The notes: generated by a model not told the origin, from the sequence alone. DNA of 6,199 nt from Geminicoccaceae bacterium (GCA_030824835.1 JAPJRA010000064.1:4592-10790); one strand, 5' to 3'; positions 1 through 5,636 are shown, numbered from the stretch's first letter. A program made the numbers and translations.

Positions 1-96
1 TGGGCCATCGCCACTCTGCTCGACGCCCTCCGCCGTGAAGCTGCGGCGAACCAAACACAACCAGCCAGCGAAACCCAGCCAGGAGCATCACCATGA
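1..96 (+). CDS. possible C-terminal end of an upstream gene (partial, truncated by window edge)
   Basis: Frame 1 is open from the first base to a TGA at 94-96, giving 31 residues that begin WAIATLLDALRREAA and end in a Gln/Pro/Ser-rich tail. The stop overlaps the cupin ATG at 93-95 as ATGA, the usual geometry of translationally coupled genes in an operon. The first half has G/C-rich third positions like the neighbouring genes, while the tail has many A-ending codons, so the support is mixed. Nothing in the fragment identifies a family. The alternative is that this is non-coding leader in front of the cupin and the open frame is chance. Confidence 0.35.
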   Translation, partial: WAIATLLDALRREAAANQTQPASETQPGASP

Positions 97-551
97 GCGA
101 TTTGTTGCACCATACCCCCGTCGGTGGCGGCGACTGCATCCAGGTTCTGGGCGACCGCGTGACCTTTCTGGGCACTGTCGACCAGCCCGATCTGGTCATG
201 GCCGAGGTGGCGGTTCCTCCGGGAGCCGGCACACCCCTGCACCGCCATGCGTCGCCGGAACTGTTCCGAATACTGGCCGGCAAGCTGGTGTTCAGCACCC
301 TCGACGGCGACGGTCGGGGTCGACGGATCCTCGCCACCGCGGGTGATGCCGTCTCTATCCCCGCGGGCGCTGCGCACGGTTATCACAATGACGGTGCTGC
401 ACCGGCGACCATGCTGGCCGTGTTCGACAGCTCCCTCGAACGCTTCTTCCGCGCGGTGGCCGCCGCGGCGCCTACGGATGTGGCTCGCGTCGTCTCCATC
501 GCCCGGGCGCATGGGATCGACATCATCGAGGCCCCGGCAGCGGCCGCCTGA
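93..551 (+). CDS. small single-domain cupin protein
   Basis: A 152-residue cytosolic protein made of one cupin beta-barrel, with no signal peptide or membrane segment. Cupin motif 1 spans about residues 44-63 (G-A-G-T-P-L-H50-R-H52-x3-E56 ... G63) and motif 2 about 84-99 (G84-D-A-V-S-I-P90-x-G92-x2-H95-x2-H98-N99). H50, H52, E56 and H95 are therefore the expected metal ligands, so a metal site is likely intact. The C-terminal 40 residues are Ala-rich and probably helical. The ATG is supported by AGGAG at 81-85 with 7-nt spacing. Members of this class include dioxygenases, isomerases and metal-binding sensors. The substrate cannot be read from the sequence, so no specific reaction is claimed. 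It ends 7 bp before the stop of the convergent gene at 559, which leaves no room for a separate terminator between them. Confidence 0.93.
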   Translation: MSDLLHHTPVGGGDCIQVLGDRVTFLGTVDQPDLVMAEVAVPPGAGTPLHRHASPELFRILAGKLVFSTLDGDGRGRRILATAGDAVSIPAGAAHGYHNDGAAPATMLAVFDSSLERFFRAVAAAAPTDVARVVSIARAHGIDIIEAPAAAA

Positions 552-558
552 TCGGACC

Positions 559-900
559 TTATGAGGCGGGTTGAGGCTGCGGCTTGAAGCGCTCGATCAA
601 CCGCGGGCAGTTCGCGGCGGTAAGGCGCTCCTCGGGCGGCAGCTGCAGCTGCGCCAGGAGATCGGCATAGGTAGCGCGCAGGCTCTCGGCCGTCGCATCG
701 ATCAGTGCCGTCTCCTGCTCCGCCGTCAGAATGCCCTTGGCGACGCCGACCTGGGCGGCCGTGCAGGCACCCATCAGCGTTCCGCCGATGCCACCGCCCA
801 AGGCGCCGACCGCGACCCCGCCGGCACTGCCGAGAAAGAAGCCGCCCGCACCCACCACCACGAACGCCAGGATCCACAACAATACCTTGATGACCCGCAT
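559..900 (-). CDS. hypothetical inner-membrane protein with long glycine zipper
   Basis: A 113-residue protein I do not recognise. Residues 3-16 are a strongly hydrophobic helix after MRVIK, which could be a signal anchor. It runs into a Gly/Ala-rich hydrophobic stretch (17-53) in which glycine recurs every fourth residue: G20, G24, G28, G32, G36, G40, G44, then A48 and G52. This is a textbook GxxxG glycine zipper, typical of tightly packed or oligomeric membrane helices. The remaining ~60 residues are soluble and mostly helical (EQETALIDATAESLR...), with Cys at 46 and 98 and a Pro/Gln-rich tail. I chose the ATG at 900 because a purine-rich GGAAGAAAG (908-916) lies 7 nt upstream. A TTG at 918 would add six residues but has no ribosome binding site. 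It is transcribed divergently from the transporter and convergently to the cupin. Glycine-zipper 2TM (Rick_17kDa type) proteins are a possible relative, but homology is not shown. Confidence 0.8.
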   Translation of the reverse strand: MRVIKVLLWILAFVVVGAGGFFLGSAGGVAVGALGGGIGGTLMGACTAAQVGVAKGILTAEQETALIDATAESLRATYADLLAQLQLPPEERLTAANCPRLIERFKPQPQPAS

Positions 901-1020
901 CTCTGTTCTTTCTTCCAAGCCATGATCGTCAGCCGCGCCGTTCTACGCGGTAGTCCCCGACAGCAGAAGCGACCACACGCCACGGGGTTGACCGGCCGCA
1001 CCTCTCACCACAAGTTCGCT

Positions 1021-1045
1021 GCGCCGGTCCGGGCTCGTCCGGCGC
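1021..1045. repeat. inverted repeat upstream of the transporter
   Basis: GCGCCGG (1021-1027) and CCGGCGC (1039-1045) are perfect 7-bp arms around an 11-nt spacer, ending 9 bp before the GGAGAG ribosome binding site of the transporter. The dyad lies in the 161-bp divergent gap (901-1061). It could be an operator, or a 5' leader hairpin if transcription starts upstream. In GC-rich DNA arms of this length also arise by chance. A TTGACC at 988-993 resembles a -35 box, but no matching -10 is visible at normal spacing, so no promoter is called. Confidence 0.35.
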
Positions 1046-1061
1046 GTGCGAGTGGAGAGCC

Positions 1062-2159
1062 GTGTTGAGCCGAGGCACGCGTATCGTCCTGATCTGGCTT
1101 GCCGCGGGTGCGGCCTTGCTGGGGATGCTGGTTCTGCTGAGTGGCGTGCTGCTGCCGTTTCTGGTCGGCATGGCGGCAGCCTACATGCTGGATCCGGTCG
1201 CCGACCGGCTGCAGCGGTGGGGCATGGGGCGCACCGCCGCGACCCTCACCCTGACGGTGGCGTTCTTTGCCGCGTCGGTGCCGCTGGTGCTGGTCCTGCT
1301 ACCGGTGATCGTCAACCAGTTGGCCGAGCTGGCGAGCCAGCTACCGAGCTACCTCGAGCAACTGCGCGGTCGGGTCTTGGGGCTGGCGGAGCTTATAAAT
1401 CGGCAGGAGCTGATCCAGGAGCTGTCGGTCCAAGGGCTGGTACAGCAGTTCTCGGAGCGGGCGTTGAGCTTTGCCGGTAGCGCCGCCAGCAACGTGCTGC
1501 AATCGAGCCTGGCCGTGCTGAACCTGATTTCGCTCGTGTTCATCACCCCCATCGTCACCTTCTACCTGCTGCGCGACTGGGATCGGATGGTAGCCGCGGT
1601 CAGGAGTATCGTGCCGCCACGGGCCCGGCCAGTCGCGGATCAACTCGCCGACGAGATCGACGACGTGCTGGCCGGCTTCCTGCGCGGCCAAGCGCTGGTC
1701 TGCGCTTTCCTGGCGGTCTTCTACGCGGCCGGGCTCACCTTGAGTGGGCTGCAGCACGGGGCCATCATCGGTCTGCTCACCGGCCTGTTCTCGTTCATCC
1801 CCTATGTTGGGATGTTCGTCGGCGTCGCCGTCGGCCTCACTGTCGCCGTATTCCAATTCGACCAGTTCTGGCAGGTGGCCCTAGTTGCCGGCGTCTTCGC
1901 GTTGGGGCAGTTCATCGAGGGCAACTTCCTCACCCCCCGCGTCGTCGGCAGCCGCATTCGCCTGCATCCGGTGTGGGTGATGTTCGCCGTGCTCGCCGGG
2001 ACGGCCCTTTTCGGCCTTGTCGGCACATTTCTGGGTACCCCGGCCGCGGCCGTGATCGCCGTCCTGATCCGGTTCGGGATCAGGCACTGGCGGGAGAGCC
2101 GCTACTTTCGTGGCCACGGCCAAGTACCGCTGATCACACCGGACCAGCCTAACGCTTGA
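1062..2159 (+). CDS. AI-2E/PerM family transporter
   Basis: A 365-residue polytopic inner-membrane protein of the AI-2E transporter family (PF01594; PerM, TqsA and YdiK are relatives), at the family's usual length. Hydrophobic segments lie near 8-42 (two helices), 58-84, 150-170, 209-228, 232-264, 271-286 and 302-338, with a long amphipathic region at 86-145 between the third and fourth, as is typical. Conserved family stretches are visible: GLLTGLFSFIPYVGMFVG (237-254), GQFIEGNFLTPRVVG (282-296) followed by RLHPVWV (300-306), and GLVGTFLGTPAAAVI (318-332). Members export small molecules or ions (autoinducer-2 for TqsA, Na+/Li+ coupled to H+ in some Gram-positive members). Substrate is not predictable here. 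The start is GTG at 1062 or TTG at 1065: GGAGAG at 1054-1059 sits only 2 nt from the GTG and 5 nt from the TTG, so the TTG is a real alternative. The gene overlaps the convergent small gene by 11 bp. Confidence 0.95.
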   Translation: MLSRGTRIVLIWLAAGAALLGMLVLLSGVLLPFLVGMAAAYMLDPVADRLQRWGMGRTAATLTLTVAFFAASVPLVLVLLPVIVNQLAELASQLPSYLEQLRGRVLGLAELINRQELIQELSVQGLVQQFSERALSFAGSAASNVLQSSLAVLNLISLVFITPIVTFYLLRDWDRMVAAVRSIVPPRARPVADQLADEIDDVLAGFLRGQALVCAFLAVFYAAGLTLSGLQHGAIIGLLTGLFSFIPYVGMFVGVAVGLTVAVFQFDQFWQVALVAGVFALGQFIEGNFLTPRVVGSRIRLHPVWVMFAVLAGTALFGLVGTFLGTPAAAVIAVLIRFGIRHWRESRYFRGHGQVPLITPDQPNA

Positions 2160-2418
2160 GCATCGCGCGGATGGCGGCCTCGTGCTCACGCAGCTCGAGC
2201 TGACCCTCGTCGAGCGTGATCTCGCGATCCTCAACACGCTGCGTCAGATCGAGCAGCGTGTCGGCGAGATCCTCCTCGCCGGCTTGCTGGGCCGCCTGCG
2301 TCAGCCGGGCCATCCGGGACTGGAAGATGACGTAGCGCTCGTTCTCGGCCTTGGCCTCGGCGGCGCTGGGACGCGCCGCCTGCGCGGGGCCGGTTTGGCG
2401 GCTGGTGAACTTCGACAT
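2149..2418 (-). CDS. hypothetical small charged helical protein
   Basis: An 89-residue soluble protein without a recognisable family. Residues 1-24 are polar, Ala/Ser/Gln-rich and probably disordered. Residues 25-89 are dense in Glu, Arg, Gln, Ala and Leu and read as amphipathic helices (SRMARLTQAAQQA, then LADTLLDLTQRVEDREITLD), possibly a short helical hairpin or coiled coil. There is no Cys, signal peptide or membrane segment. I chose ATG at 2418 because GAGGG (2427-2431) lies 8 nt upstream. A longer in-frame start at 2472 would add 18 residues of poor quality without better support. Its gene lies 69 bp downstream of the metallopeptidase on the same strand and could be its last co-transcribed partner. 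Its 3' end overlaps the last 11 bp of the convergent transporter gene. The opposite strand here also stays open with a Leu-rich frame, but that is what Glu/Arg-rich codons give in antisense. Confidence 0.75.
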   Translation of the reverse strand: MSKFTSRQTGPAQAARPSAAEAKAENERYVIFQSRMARLTQAAQQAGEEDLADTLLDLTQRVEDREITLDEGQLELREHEAAIRAMLKR

Positions 2419-2433
2419 GGGCCATTCCCTCAG

Positions 2434-2458
2434 CGTGGACGGGCACGCAGTATCCACG
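2434..2458. repeat. overlapping inverted repeats in the leader of the small charged gene
   Basis: CGTGGA (2434-2439) and TCCACG (2453-2458) are perfect 6-bp arms with a 13-nt spacer. A second, mutually exclusive pairing is GCGTG (2433-2437) with CACGC (2444-2448), loop 6 nt. On the minus strand both lie just upstream of the GAGGG ribosome binding site (2427-2431) of the 89-residue gene. Competing hairpins next to a ribosome binding site can act in attenuation, but the arms are short and chance is a fair explanation. Confidence 0.25.
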
Positions 2459-2470
2459 ACTAGGCCCCGC

Positions 2471-2483
2471 ACGGGTAGCCCGT
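2471..2483 (-). terminator. short hairpin just after the metallopeptidase stop (weak terminator candidate)
   Basis: ACGGG (2471-2475) and CCCGT (2479-2483) form a 5-bp, GC-rich stem with a 3-nt loop, starting 4 bp beyond the metallopeptidase stop codon on the minus strand. There is no following run of T in the transcribed direction, so it does not fit a classical intrinsic terminator. It could be a partial terminator or an mRNA 3'-end stabiliser. Confidence 0.25.
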
Positions 2484-2487
2484 CCGC

Positions 2488-3561
2488 TCAGCCGGTGCGG
2501 CTGTCGCGCAGTAGCTGGTGCATGTAACCTAGCTTCTCGATCACCACTGGGCTGAGGACAAAGGGGTAGAGATCAGGCTGGCCCATGCTGCGGTTGAGGC
2601 TGTTGACCGCAAACGAAAGCGGCAGCCAGGCGTCAACAATCGGCTCGATGCCCTCGACCTTGTACACGTTGAAATCGACCTCGGCGGACAGGTCCTCGTT
2701 CTTGGCCGCTACCGGATCGACCCGAACGCGGAACGCGCGCGCCGTCTCCAGCGTGTCGATGATGTGGAGATAGTGCGCCCAGGTCTCGGCGAAGTCCTCC
2801 CACGGATGGGCAGCGGCATAGTTGCTGACGAAACTGCCCTGCCAATCGTTGGACGGTGGCTTCGCGTAGTGCACCTGCAACGCCTCACCATAATCCTGGC
2901 GCTCGTCACCGAACACGGCGCGGAAGGCGTCGACCCGCCCGCCGTCCATGACCAGCCGGTCCCAATAGTAGTGCCCTACTTCATGCCGCATATGGCCGAG
3001 TATCGTCCGGTAGGGCTCGCCGAGCGTGCTGCGCCGGCGCTCCCGCTCGGCATCGTCGGCCTCGGCCAAGTTGATGGTGATCAGCCCATTATCGTGCCCG
3101 GTCATCACCCGCGGGGTGTTCAGGCCCGGCGCGTCCGGATCGGCCAGGAAATCGAAGGCCAGTCCCTTGACCTCGTCCTCAACCTTGGTCCGAAGCGGCA
3201 GTTCGAGCTTGAGGAGCGTGTAGAACAGGCGTCGCTTGGCGGACTCGAGCTTCTGCCACCTCAACACGTTCTCGGGGGTCGAGAGGTCCGGAATGGTGCG
3301 GTTGTGCTGGCAGGCGACGCAGAAGGGTGTCGGCGAGTCCGCCGGGACCAACCAGTTGCAGGCGGCCTGTGACGCGTTCGCGCACATGCGATGGAGCGGG
3401 CCTGGGGCCGCCATTGCCGTCCACGCGTCATTATTGGCGGGCTCGAGCGCGCTCAGCGTTCCAATGTCGGGCAGATAGCCGAGCATATGCCCGCAGCGTT
3501 CGCAGTGCGTGTTCTCAAAGTAAAGCAGCTGCCGACAGTTCTGGCAGGTAAACAGTTTCAT
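2488..3561 (-). CDS. zinc-ribbon putative zinc metallopeptidase (Peptidase_Mx type)
   Basis: A 357-residue cytosolic protein of the putative zinc-binding metallopeptidase family (zinc-ribbon_6 followed by Peptidase_Mx), full length for the family. The N-terminal zinc ribbon has C6-x2-C9 and C20-x2-C23. A second cysteine set follows at C60, C68, C81 and C84 (MCANASQAACNW ... FCVACQHN), which may bind another zinc. The peptidase core carries HEVGH at 193-197: H193 and H197 are zinc ligands and E194 the catalytic base. The stretch HPWEDFAETWAHYLH (252-266) is the family's conserved downstream block and probably supplies the third ligand, E255 or E259. No signal peptide is present. Substrates are unknown for the family. 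The ATG at 3561 has only a weak ribosome binding site (GGA at 3568-3570). It lies 87 bp downstream of the small membrane gene and 69 bp upstream of the 89-residue gene, all on the same strand. Confidence 0.95.
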   Translation of the reverse strand: MKLFTCQNCRQLLYFENTHCERCGHMLGYLPDIGTLSALEPANNDAWTAMAAPGPLHRMCANASQAACNWLVPADSPTPFCVACQHNRTIPDLSTPENVLRWQKLESAKRRLFYTLLKLELPLRTKVEDEVKGLAFDFLADPDAPGLNTPRVMTGHDNGLITINLAEADDAERERRRSTLGEPYRTILGHMRHEVGHYYWDRLVMDGGRVDAFRAVFGDERQDYGEALQVHYAKPPSNDWQGSFVSNYAAAHPWEDFAETWAHYLHIIDTLETARAFRVRVDPVAAKNEDLSAEVDFNVYKVEGIEPIVDAWLPLSFAVNSLNRSMGQPDLYPFVLSPVVIEKLGYMHQLLRDSRTG

Positions 3562-3587
3562 CGTGGGTCCGCCACAAAGGATAAAGG

Positions 3588-3633
3588 TATCGAGGATTGG
3601 TACCGGGCCCTTGAACTCATTGGAGCCTCGATA
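3588..3633. repeat. 8-bp perfect inverted repeat in the leader of the metallopeptidase gene
   Basis: TATCGAGG (3588-3595) and CCTCGATA (3626-3633) are perfect 8-bp reverse complements around a 30-nt spacer. The spacer itself holds the palindromes GGTACC (3599-3604) and GGGCCC (3606-3611). The element fills much of the 87-bp gap between the stop of the small membrane gene (3649) and the start of the metallopeptidase gene (3561). The arms are less GC-rich than the surroundings, which makes chance a little less likely. There is no T-run after it, so an operator or leader structure fits better than an intrinsic terminator. Confidence 0.4.
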
Positions 3634-3648
3634 GTTCCCCAGTATGGT

Positions 3649-3981
3649 TCAGGCATCGCTGCGGCGGTTGCGGCGGCGGAACCGGCGCCAGTGCCGTTCG
3701 CCCGAAATGATGGTGCGTGCCGTCGGCCGGCGCAGCATGGCGAAATCCAGCGACAGCAGCACGATGCCCAGCGGCAGCATCCAAAAACCCAATACAGGCA
3801 GGAAGCCAAGAAGTCCGCCGACCACCAGCAGCACCCCCAGCGGCACCCGGAGCCAGCTGGCCGAAGGATGCCGGAGATGAGTGAGCCAGGTCTTGAAGAC
3901 ACCGGGCAATTGGCGCTCTGCCCGGTCGAGCCGCCGATCGAGAACACGGCTCGCCTTGGCACTGGCACTGTCGTTGCGCAA
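3649..3981 (-). CDS. small two-helix inner-membrane protein (PGPGW-like)
   Basis: A 110-residue protein. Residues 1-40 are polar and charged (ASRVLDRRLDRAERQLPG, then THLRHPSASWLR). Two closely spaced membrane helices follow at about 46-60 and 63-79, joined by the turn F-L-P-V-L-G-F-W (60-67), and the tail is very basic (HWRRFRRRNRRSDA). The LGVLLVVGGLLGFLPVLGFWMLPLG-type hairpin, followed by LSLDFAMLRRP, resembles small membrane proteins of the PGPGW type, though the exact PGPGW sequence is absent. By the positive-inside rule both ends should be cytoplasmic. The frame is open from a TTG at 3996 directly after a TGA, but GGAGGA (3987-3992) lies inside that stretch. The TTG at 3981, 5 nt past it, is therefore the best start, with GTG at 3984 less well placed. 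Function is unknown. It follows the aldo/keto reductase on the same strand. Confidence 0.8.
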   Translation of the reverse strand: MRNDSASAKASRVLDRRLDRAERQLPGVFKTWLTHLRHPSASWLRVPLGVLLVVGGLLGFLPVLGFWMLPLGIVLLSLDFAMLRRPTARTIISGERHWRRFRRRNRRSDA

Positions 3982-3986
3982 CACTT

Positions 3987-3992
3987 CCTCCG
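3987..3992 (-). promoter_or_regulatory. ribosome binding site deciding the start of the small membrane protein
   Basis: On the minus strand GGAGGA occupies 3992 to 3987, a near-consensus Shine-Dalgarno sequence, 5 nt before TTG at 3981. The longest in-frame start (TTG at 3996) lies upstream of it and has no ribosome binding site of its own, so the shorter protein is favoured. Confidence 0.6.
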
Positions 3993-4009
3993 GCAATCAA
4001 TCGGGGCGT

Positions 4010-4038
4010 GAACCAACGACGACGTGCCGTCGCGGTTC
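4010..4038. repeat. interrupted hairpin between the aldo/keto reductase and small membrane genes
   Basis: GAACC (4010-4014) pairs with GGTTC (4034-4038), and inside it CGACG (4017-4021) pairs with CGTCG (4028-4032). The result is a ten-pair stem with a 2/1 internal loop and a 6-nt apical loop. It lies 63 bp beyond the aldo/keto reductase stop and 29 bp before the small membrane gene start. No T-run follows in either direction, so a classical intrinsic terminator is not supported. A leader structure or a Rho-assisted end is possible. The rest of the gap (4039-4100) shows nothing I can interpret. Confidence 0.4.
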
Positions 4039-4100
4039 CGTGCCGAAAGGCCACGGTGAGCCCGCGGCGGAACAACGGTCAAGAGTAGCCCGATGGCAGT

Positions 4101-5048
4101 TCATTCACTGGCAGCGTCGAGGCAGGAAATGACTGCGACATCCAATGCCAAGCGGGTGGCGGCAATCATGTCCTCGAGCTGTGCCAGGCTCGTGGCACTG
4201 GCGATCGGTGCTGTGATCCCGGGCCGGGCGATAAGCCAGGCCAGCGCCACCTGGGCCGGCGTCGCCGCGAACCGCGCCGCCACCTCGTCGAGCGCCGCCA
4301 GGATTCGCTGACCACGGGCATCCAGATATTTGTCGATCCCTCCGCCACGTGGGCTCTGCCCCAGGTCCGCCGCCGAGCGGTATTTGCCGCTGAGAAAGCC
4401 GCGCGCCAGCGAAAAGTAAGTGATGACCCCGATCCCTAGCTCGCGGCAGAGCGGCTCCAGCTCGGCCTCGTAGCCCGCGCGATCATAGAGATTGTACTCC
4501 GGTTGCAGGCTCTCATAGCGCGGCAGCCGAGCCTGCTCGCTCACCTCGACCGACTGCCGCAGCCGCGCCGCCGTGAAGTTGGAGGCGCCGATGGCGCGAA
4601 CCTTGCCGGCAGCGATCAGCTCGGCATAGGCACCGAGCGTCTCCTCGATCGGCGTTGCCGGGTCGTCGTAGTGCGACTGATAGAGGTCGACATGGTCCGT
4701 CTGCAAGCGCCGCAGAGACTGCTCGACGGAGCTGCGGATCCAGCTCGGTGACAGTCCCTTGCGGTCGGCGGCCATCTCGGCGCCGACCTTGGTCGCGATC
4801 ACCACCTTGTCGCGACCGCGGCGCCGCTTCAGCCAGTTGCCAATGATCGTCTCCGATTCGCCGCCGACGTGACCCGGCACCCAGACCGAATAGACGTCGG
4901 CCGTATCGAGGAAGTTCAGGCCGGCATCGACGAACCGGTCGAGCAACCGGAACGAGGTCGCTTCGTCCGCCGTCCAGCCGAAGACATTGCCGCCGAAGCA
5001 CAGCGGCGCCACCCGCAGTTCCGAGCGCCCGAGCTGCCGATGGTCCAT
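4101..5048 (-). CDS. aldo/keto reductase
   Basis: A 315-residue NAD(P)H-dependent oxidoreductase of the aldo/keto reductase superfamily, with a cytosolic (beta/alpha)8 barrel at normal family length. It begins with the common MDHRQLGRSELRVAPLCFGG opening. The catalytic tetrad is complete: D48 and Y53 in DTADVY, K87 in ATKVG, and H126 in DLYQSHYDDP. Cofactor-side signatures follow at GASN (154-157), LQPEYNLYDR (181-190), YFSLARGFLSGKY (211-223) and, near the end, PIASATSLAQLEDM (281-294). This fits the AKR branch with YajO/YhdN-like proteins, which reduce varied aldehydes and ketones. The physiological substrate is not predictable. I chose ATG at 5048 because GGGAGGG (5054-5060) is 5 nt upstream and the protein then starts at the conserved end. 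A longer start at 5123 would add an Arg-rich, non-homologous leader. It lies 102 bp downstream of the YHS gene. Confidence 0.96.
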   Translation of the reverse strand: MDHRQLGRSELRVAPLCFGGNVFGWTADEATSFRLLDRFVDAGLNFLDTADVYSVWVPGHVGGESETIIGNWLKRRRGRDKVVIATKVGAEMAADRKGLSPSWIRSSVEQSLRRLQTDHVDLYQSHYDDPATPIEETLGAYAELIAAGKVRAIGASNFTAARLRQSVEVSEQARLPRYESLQPEYNLYDRAGYEAELEPLCRELGIGVITYFSLARGFLSGKYRSAADLGQSPRGGGIDKYLDARGQRILAALDEVAARFAATPAQVALAWLIARPGITAPIASATSLAQLEDMIAATRLALDVAVISCLDAASE

Positions 5049-5053
5049 GCCAA

Positions 5054-5060
5054 CCCTCCC
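5054..5060 (-). promoter_or_regulatory. ribosome binding site deciding the start of the aldo/keto reductase
   Basis: GGGAGGG on the minus strand (5060 to 5054), 5 nt before the ATG at 5048. It rules against the longer in-frame start at 5123, whose extra 25 residues are Arg-rich and unlike any reductase N-terminus. Confidence 0.6.
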
Positions 5061-5096
5061 GAAGCGGAACCGGATCGGCCCGCGTCGGCGCAGCAA

Positions 5097-5131
5097 GTCC
5101 CATCTTCGGCGGCGAAGCGTCAAGATGGAAC
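5097..5131. repeat. imperfect 10-bp inverted repeat between the YHS and aldo/keto reductase genes
   Basis: GTCCCATCTT (5097-5106) and AAGATGGAAC (5122-5131) pair at nine of ten positions, with a perfect CCATCTT/AAGATGG core and a 15-nt spacer. The nested TTCG/CGAA pairing (5105-5108 with 5113-5116) offers an alternative small hairpin. It lies in the 102-bp gap, 20 bp past the YHS stop. There is no T-run, so a regulator binding site or leader structure for the reductase gene is as likely as a terminator. Confidence 0.4.
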
Positions 5132-5150
5132 TCGCGGCGCGCCGGCGCGA

Positions 5151-5615
5151 TCAGTCGGTCGGGTCGGGTTGCCGCTGCACCTCCGGCCAGTTGGCATCGG
5201 CCTTCTGGATATAGAAGGCCGGATCCTCCTTGAATTTCGTCCAGACGTCCTTGTTGTAGTTCAGGTAGAGCTTCCCGTTGACGATGGTGAACGCCTCGGG
5301 GTCGATCGTGGCCTTGGGCCCCTGCGACGTGCCGAAGGCGCAAAATCCTCCGAATTGCGGGATGTACCGGATCGGGTCGGTCGCGAACTGCGCACGGTCC
5401 GCCTCGGAGGTAAAATAGTAGGTCGCACCGGCATGCACCGCGGAGATTGCCGGGTCACCACGCACAGCCCTTCCCTGGGTGAAATAGGCTACCGGATCGT
5501 ACCCGGAGATTGCGACACCGTCGGTCGCATTGATCGTACCAGCCCACGCCGCCGCCGATCCCGTCAGCAAGGCCAGGGCAACGAGGCTCCTGGACAGACG
5601 ATAAGCCCAAACCAT
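5151..5615 (-). CDS. exported YHS domain-containing protein
   Basis: A 154-residue protein with a clear Sec signal peptide: basic start MVWAYRLSR, hydrophobic core LVALALLTG (11-19), and a probable cut after AAAWA at 25/26. The mature part is a single YHS domain (about 32-145). It begins SGYDPVAYF (37-45), continues with GATYYFTSEADRAQF (63-77) and GGFCAFG (89-95), and ends in LYLNYNKDVWTKF (117-129) and KADANWPEV (138-146). This is the common periplasmic YHS form in proteobacteria, whose role is unknown. YHS domains elsewhere are linked to metal handling, and C92 is the only cysteine. I chose ATG at 5615 because the signal peptide starts there. The ribosome binding site GGGAG (5626-5630) is 10 nt away, slightly long. 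A palindrome at 5637-5653 lies directly upstream. It is first in the run of five minus-strand genes and is divergent from the gene at 5894. Confidence 0.95.
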   Translation of the reverse strand: MVWAYRLSRSLVALALLTGSAAAWAGTINATDGVAISGYDPVAYFTQGRAVRGDPAISAVHAGATYYFTSEADRAQFATDPIRYIPQFGGFCAFGTSQGPKATIDPEAFTIVNGKLYLNYNKDVWTKFKEDPAFYIQKADANWPEVQRQPDPTD

Positions 5616-5636
5616 GTCCACTCGGCTCCCGAACGC

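Noticed and set aside
383..1068. Open frames on both strands over the cupin and 113-residue genes (383-877 minus, 571-1068 plus)
   Set aside because: Arg/Gly/Ala-rich products without motifs, conflicting with the cupin motifs and with the start-supported membrane protein.
1341..1856. Minus-strand frame of 171 codons inside the transporter
   Set aside because: Asp/Glu/Gln-rich antisense of a hydrophobic membrane-protein gene whose family motifs are intact.
2182..2463. Plus-strand Leu/Gly-rich frame opposite the 89-residue gene
   Set aside because: Its Leu richness is the antisense reading of Glu/Arg codons. The minus-strand frame has a good ribosome binding site and a coherent amphipathic helical pattern.
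2764..4011. Two plus-strand open frames of about 200 codons (2764-3372 and 3391-4011) opposite the metallopeptidase and small membrane genes
   Set aside because: They lie opposite genes with recognisable motifs (HEVGH, zinc ribbon, two-helix hairpin), and their products have antisense-type composition with no domain.
4010..4038. Calling the hairpin downstream of the aldo/keto reductase an intrinsic terminator
   Set aside because: No T-run follows the stem in either direction, so it is listed as a structured repeat only.
3558..4082. Minus-strand frames of 174 and 152 codons overlapping the small membrane gene in other frames
   Set aside because: The frame ending at 3649 has an ordered two-helix hairpin, a basic tail and GGAGGA at its start. 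The alternatives are Cys/Trp/Arg-rich with no start signal.
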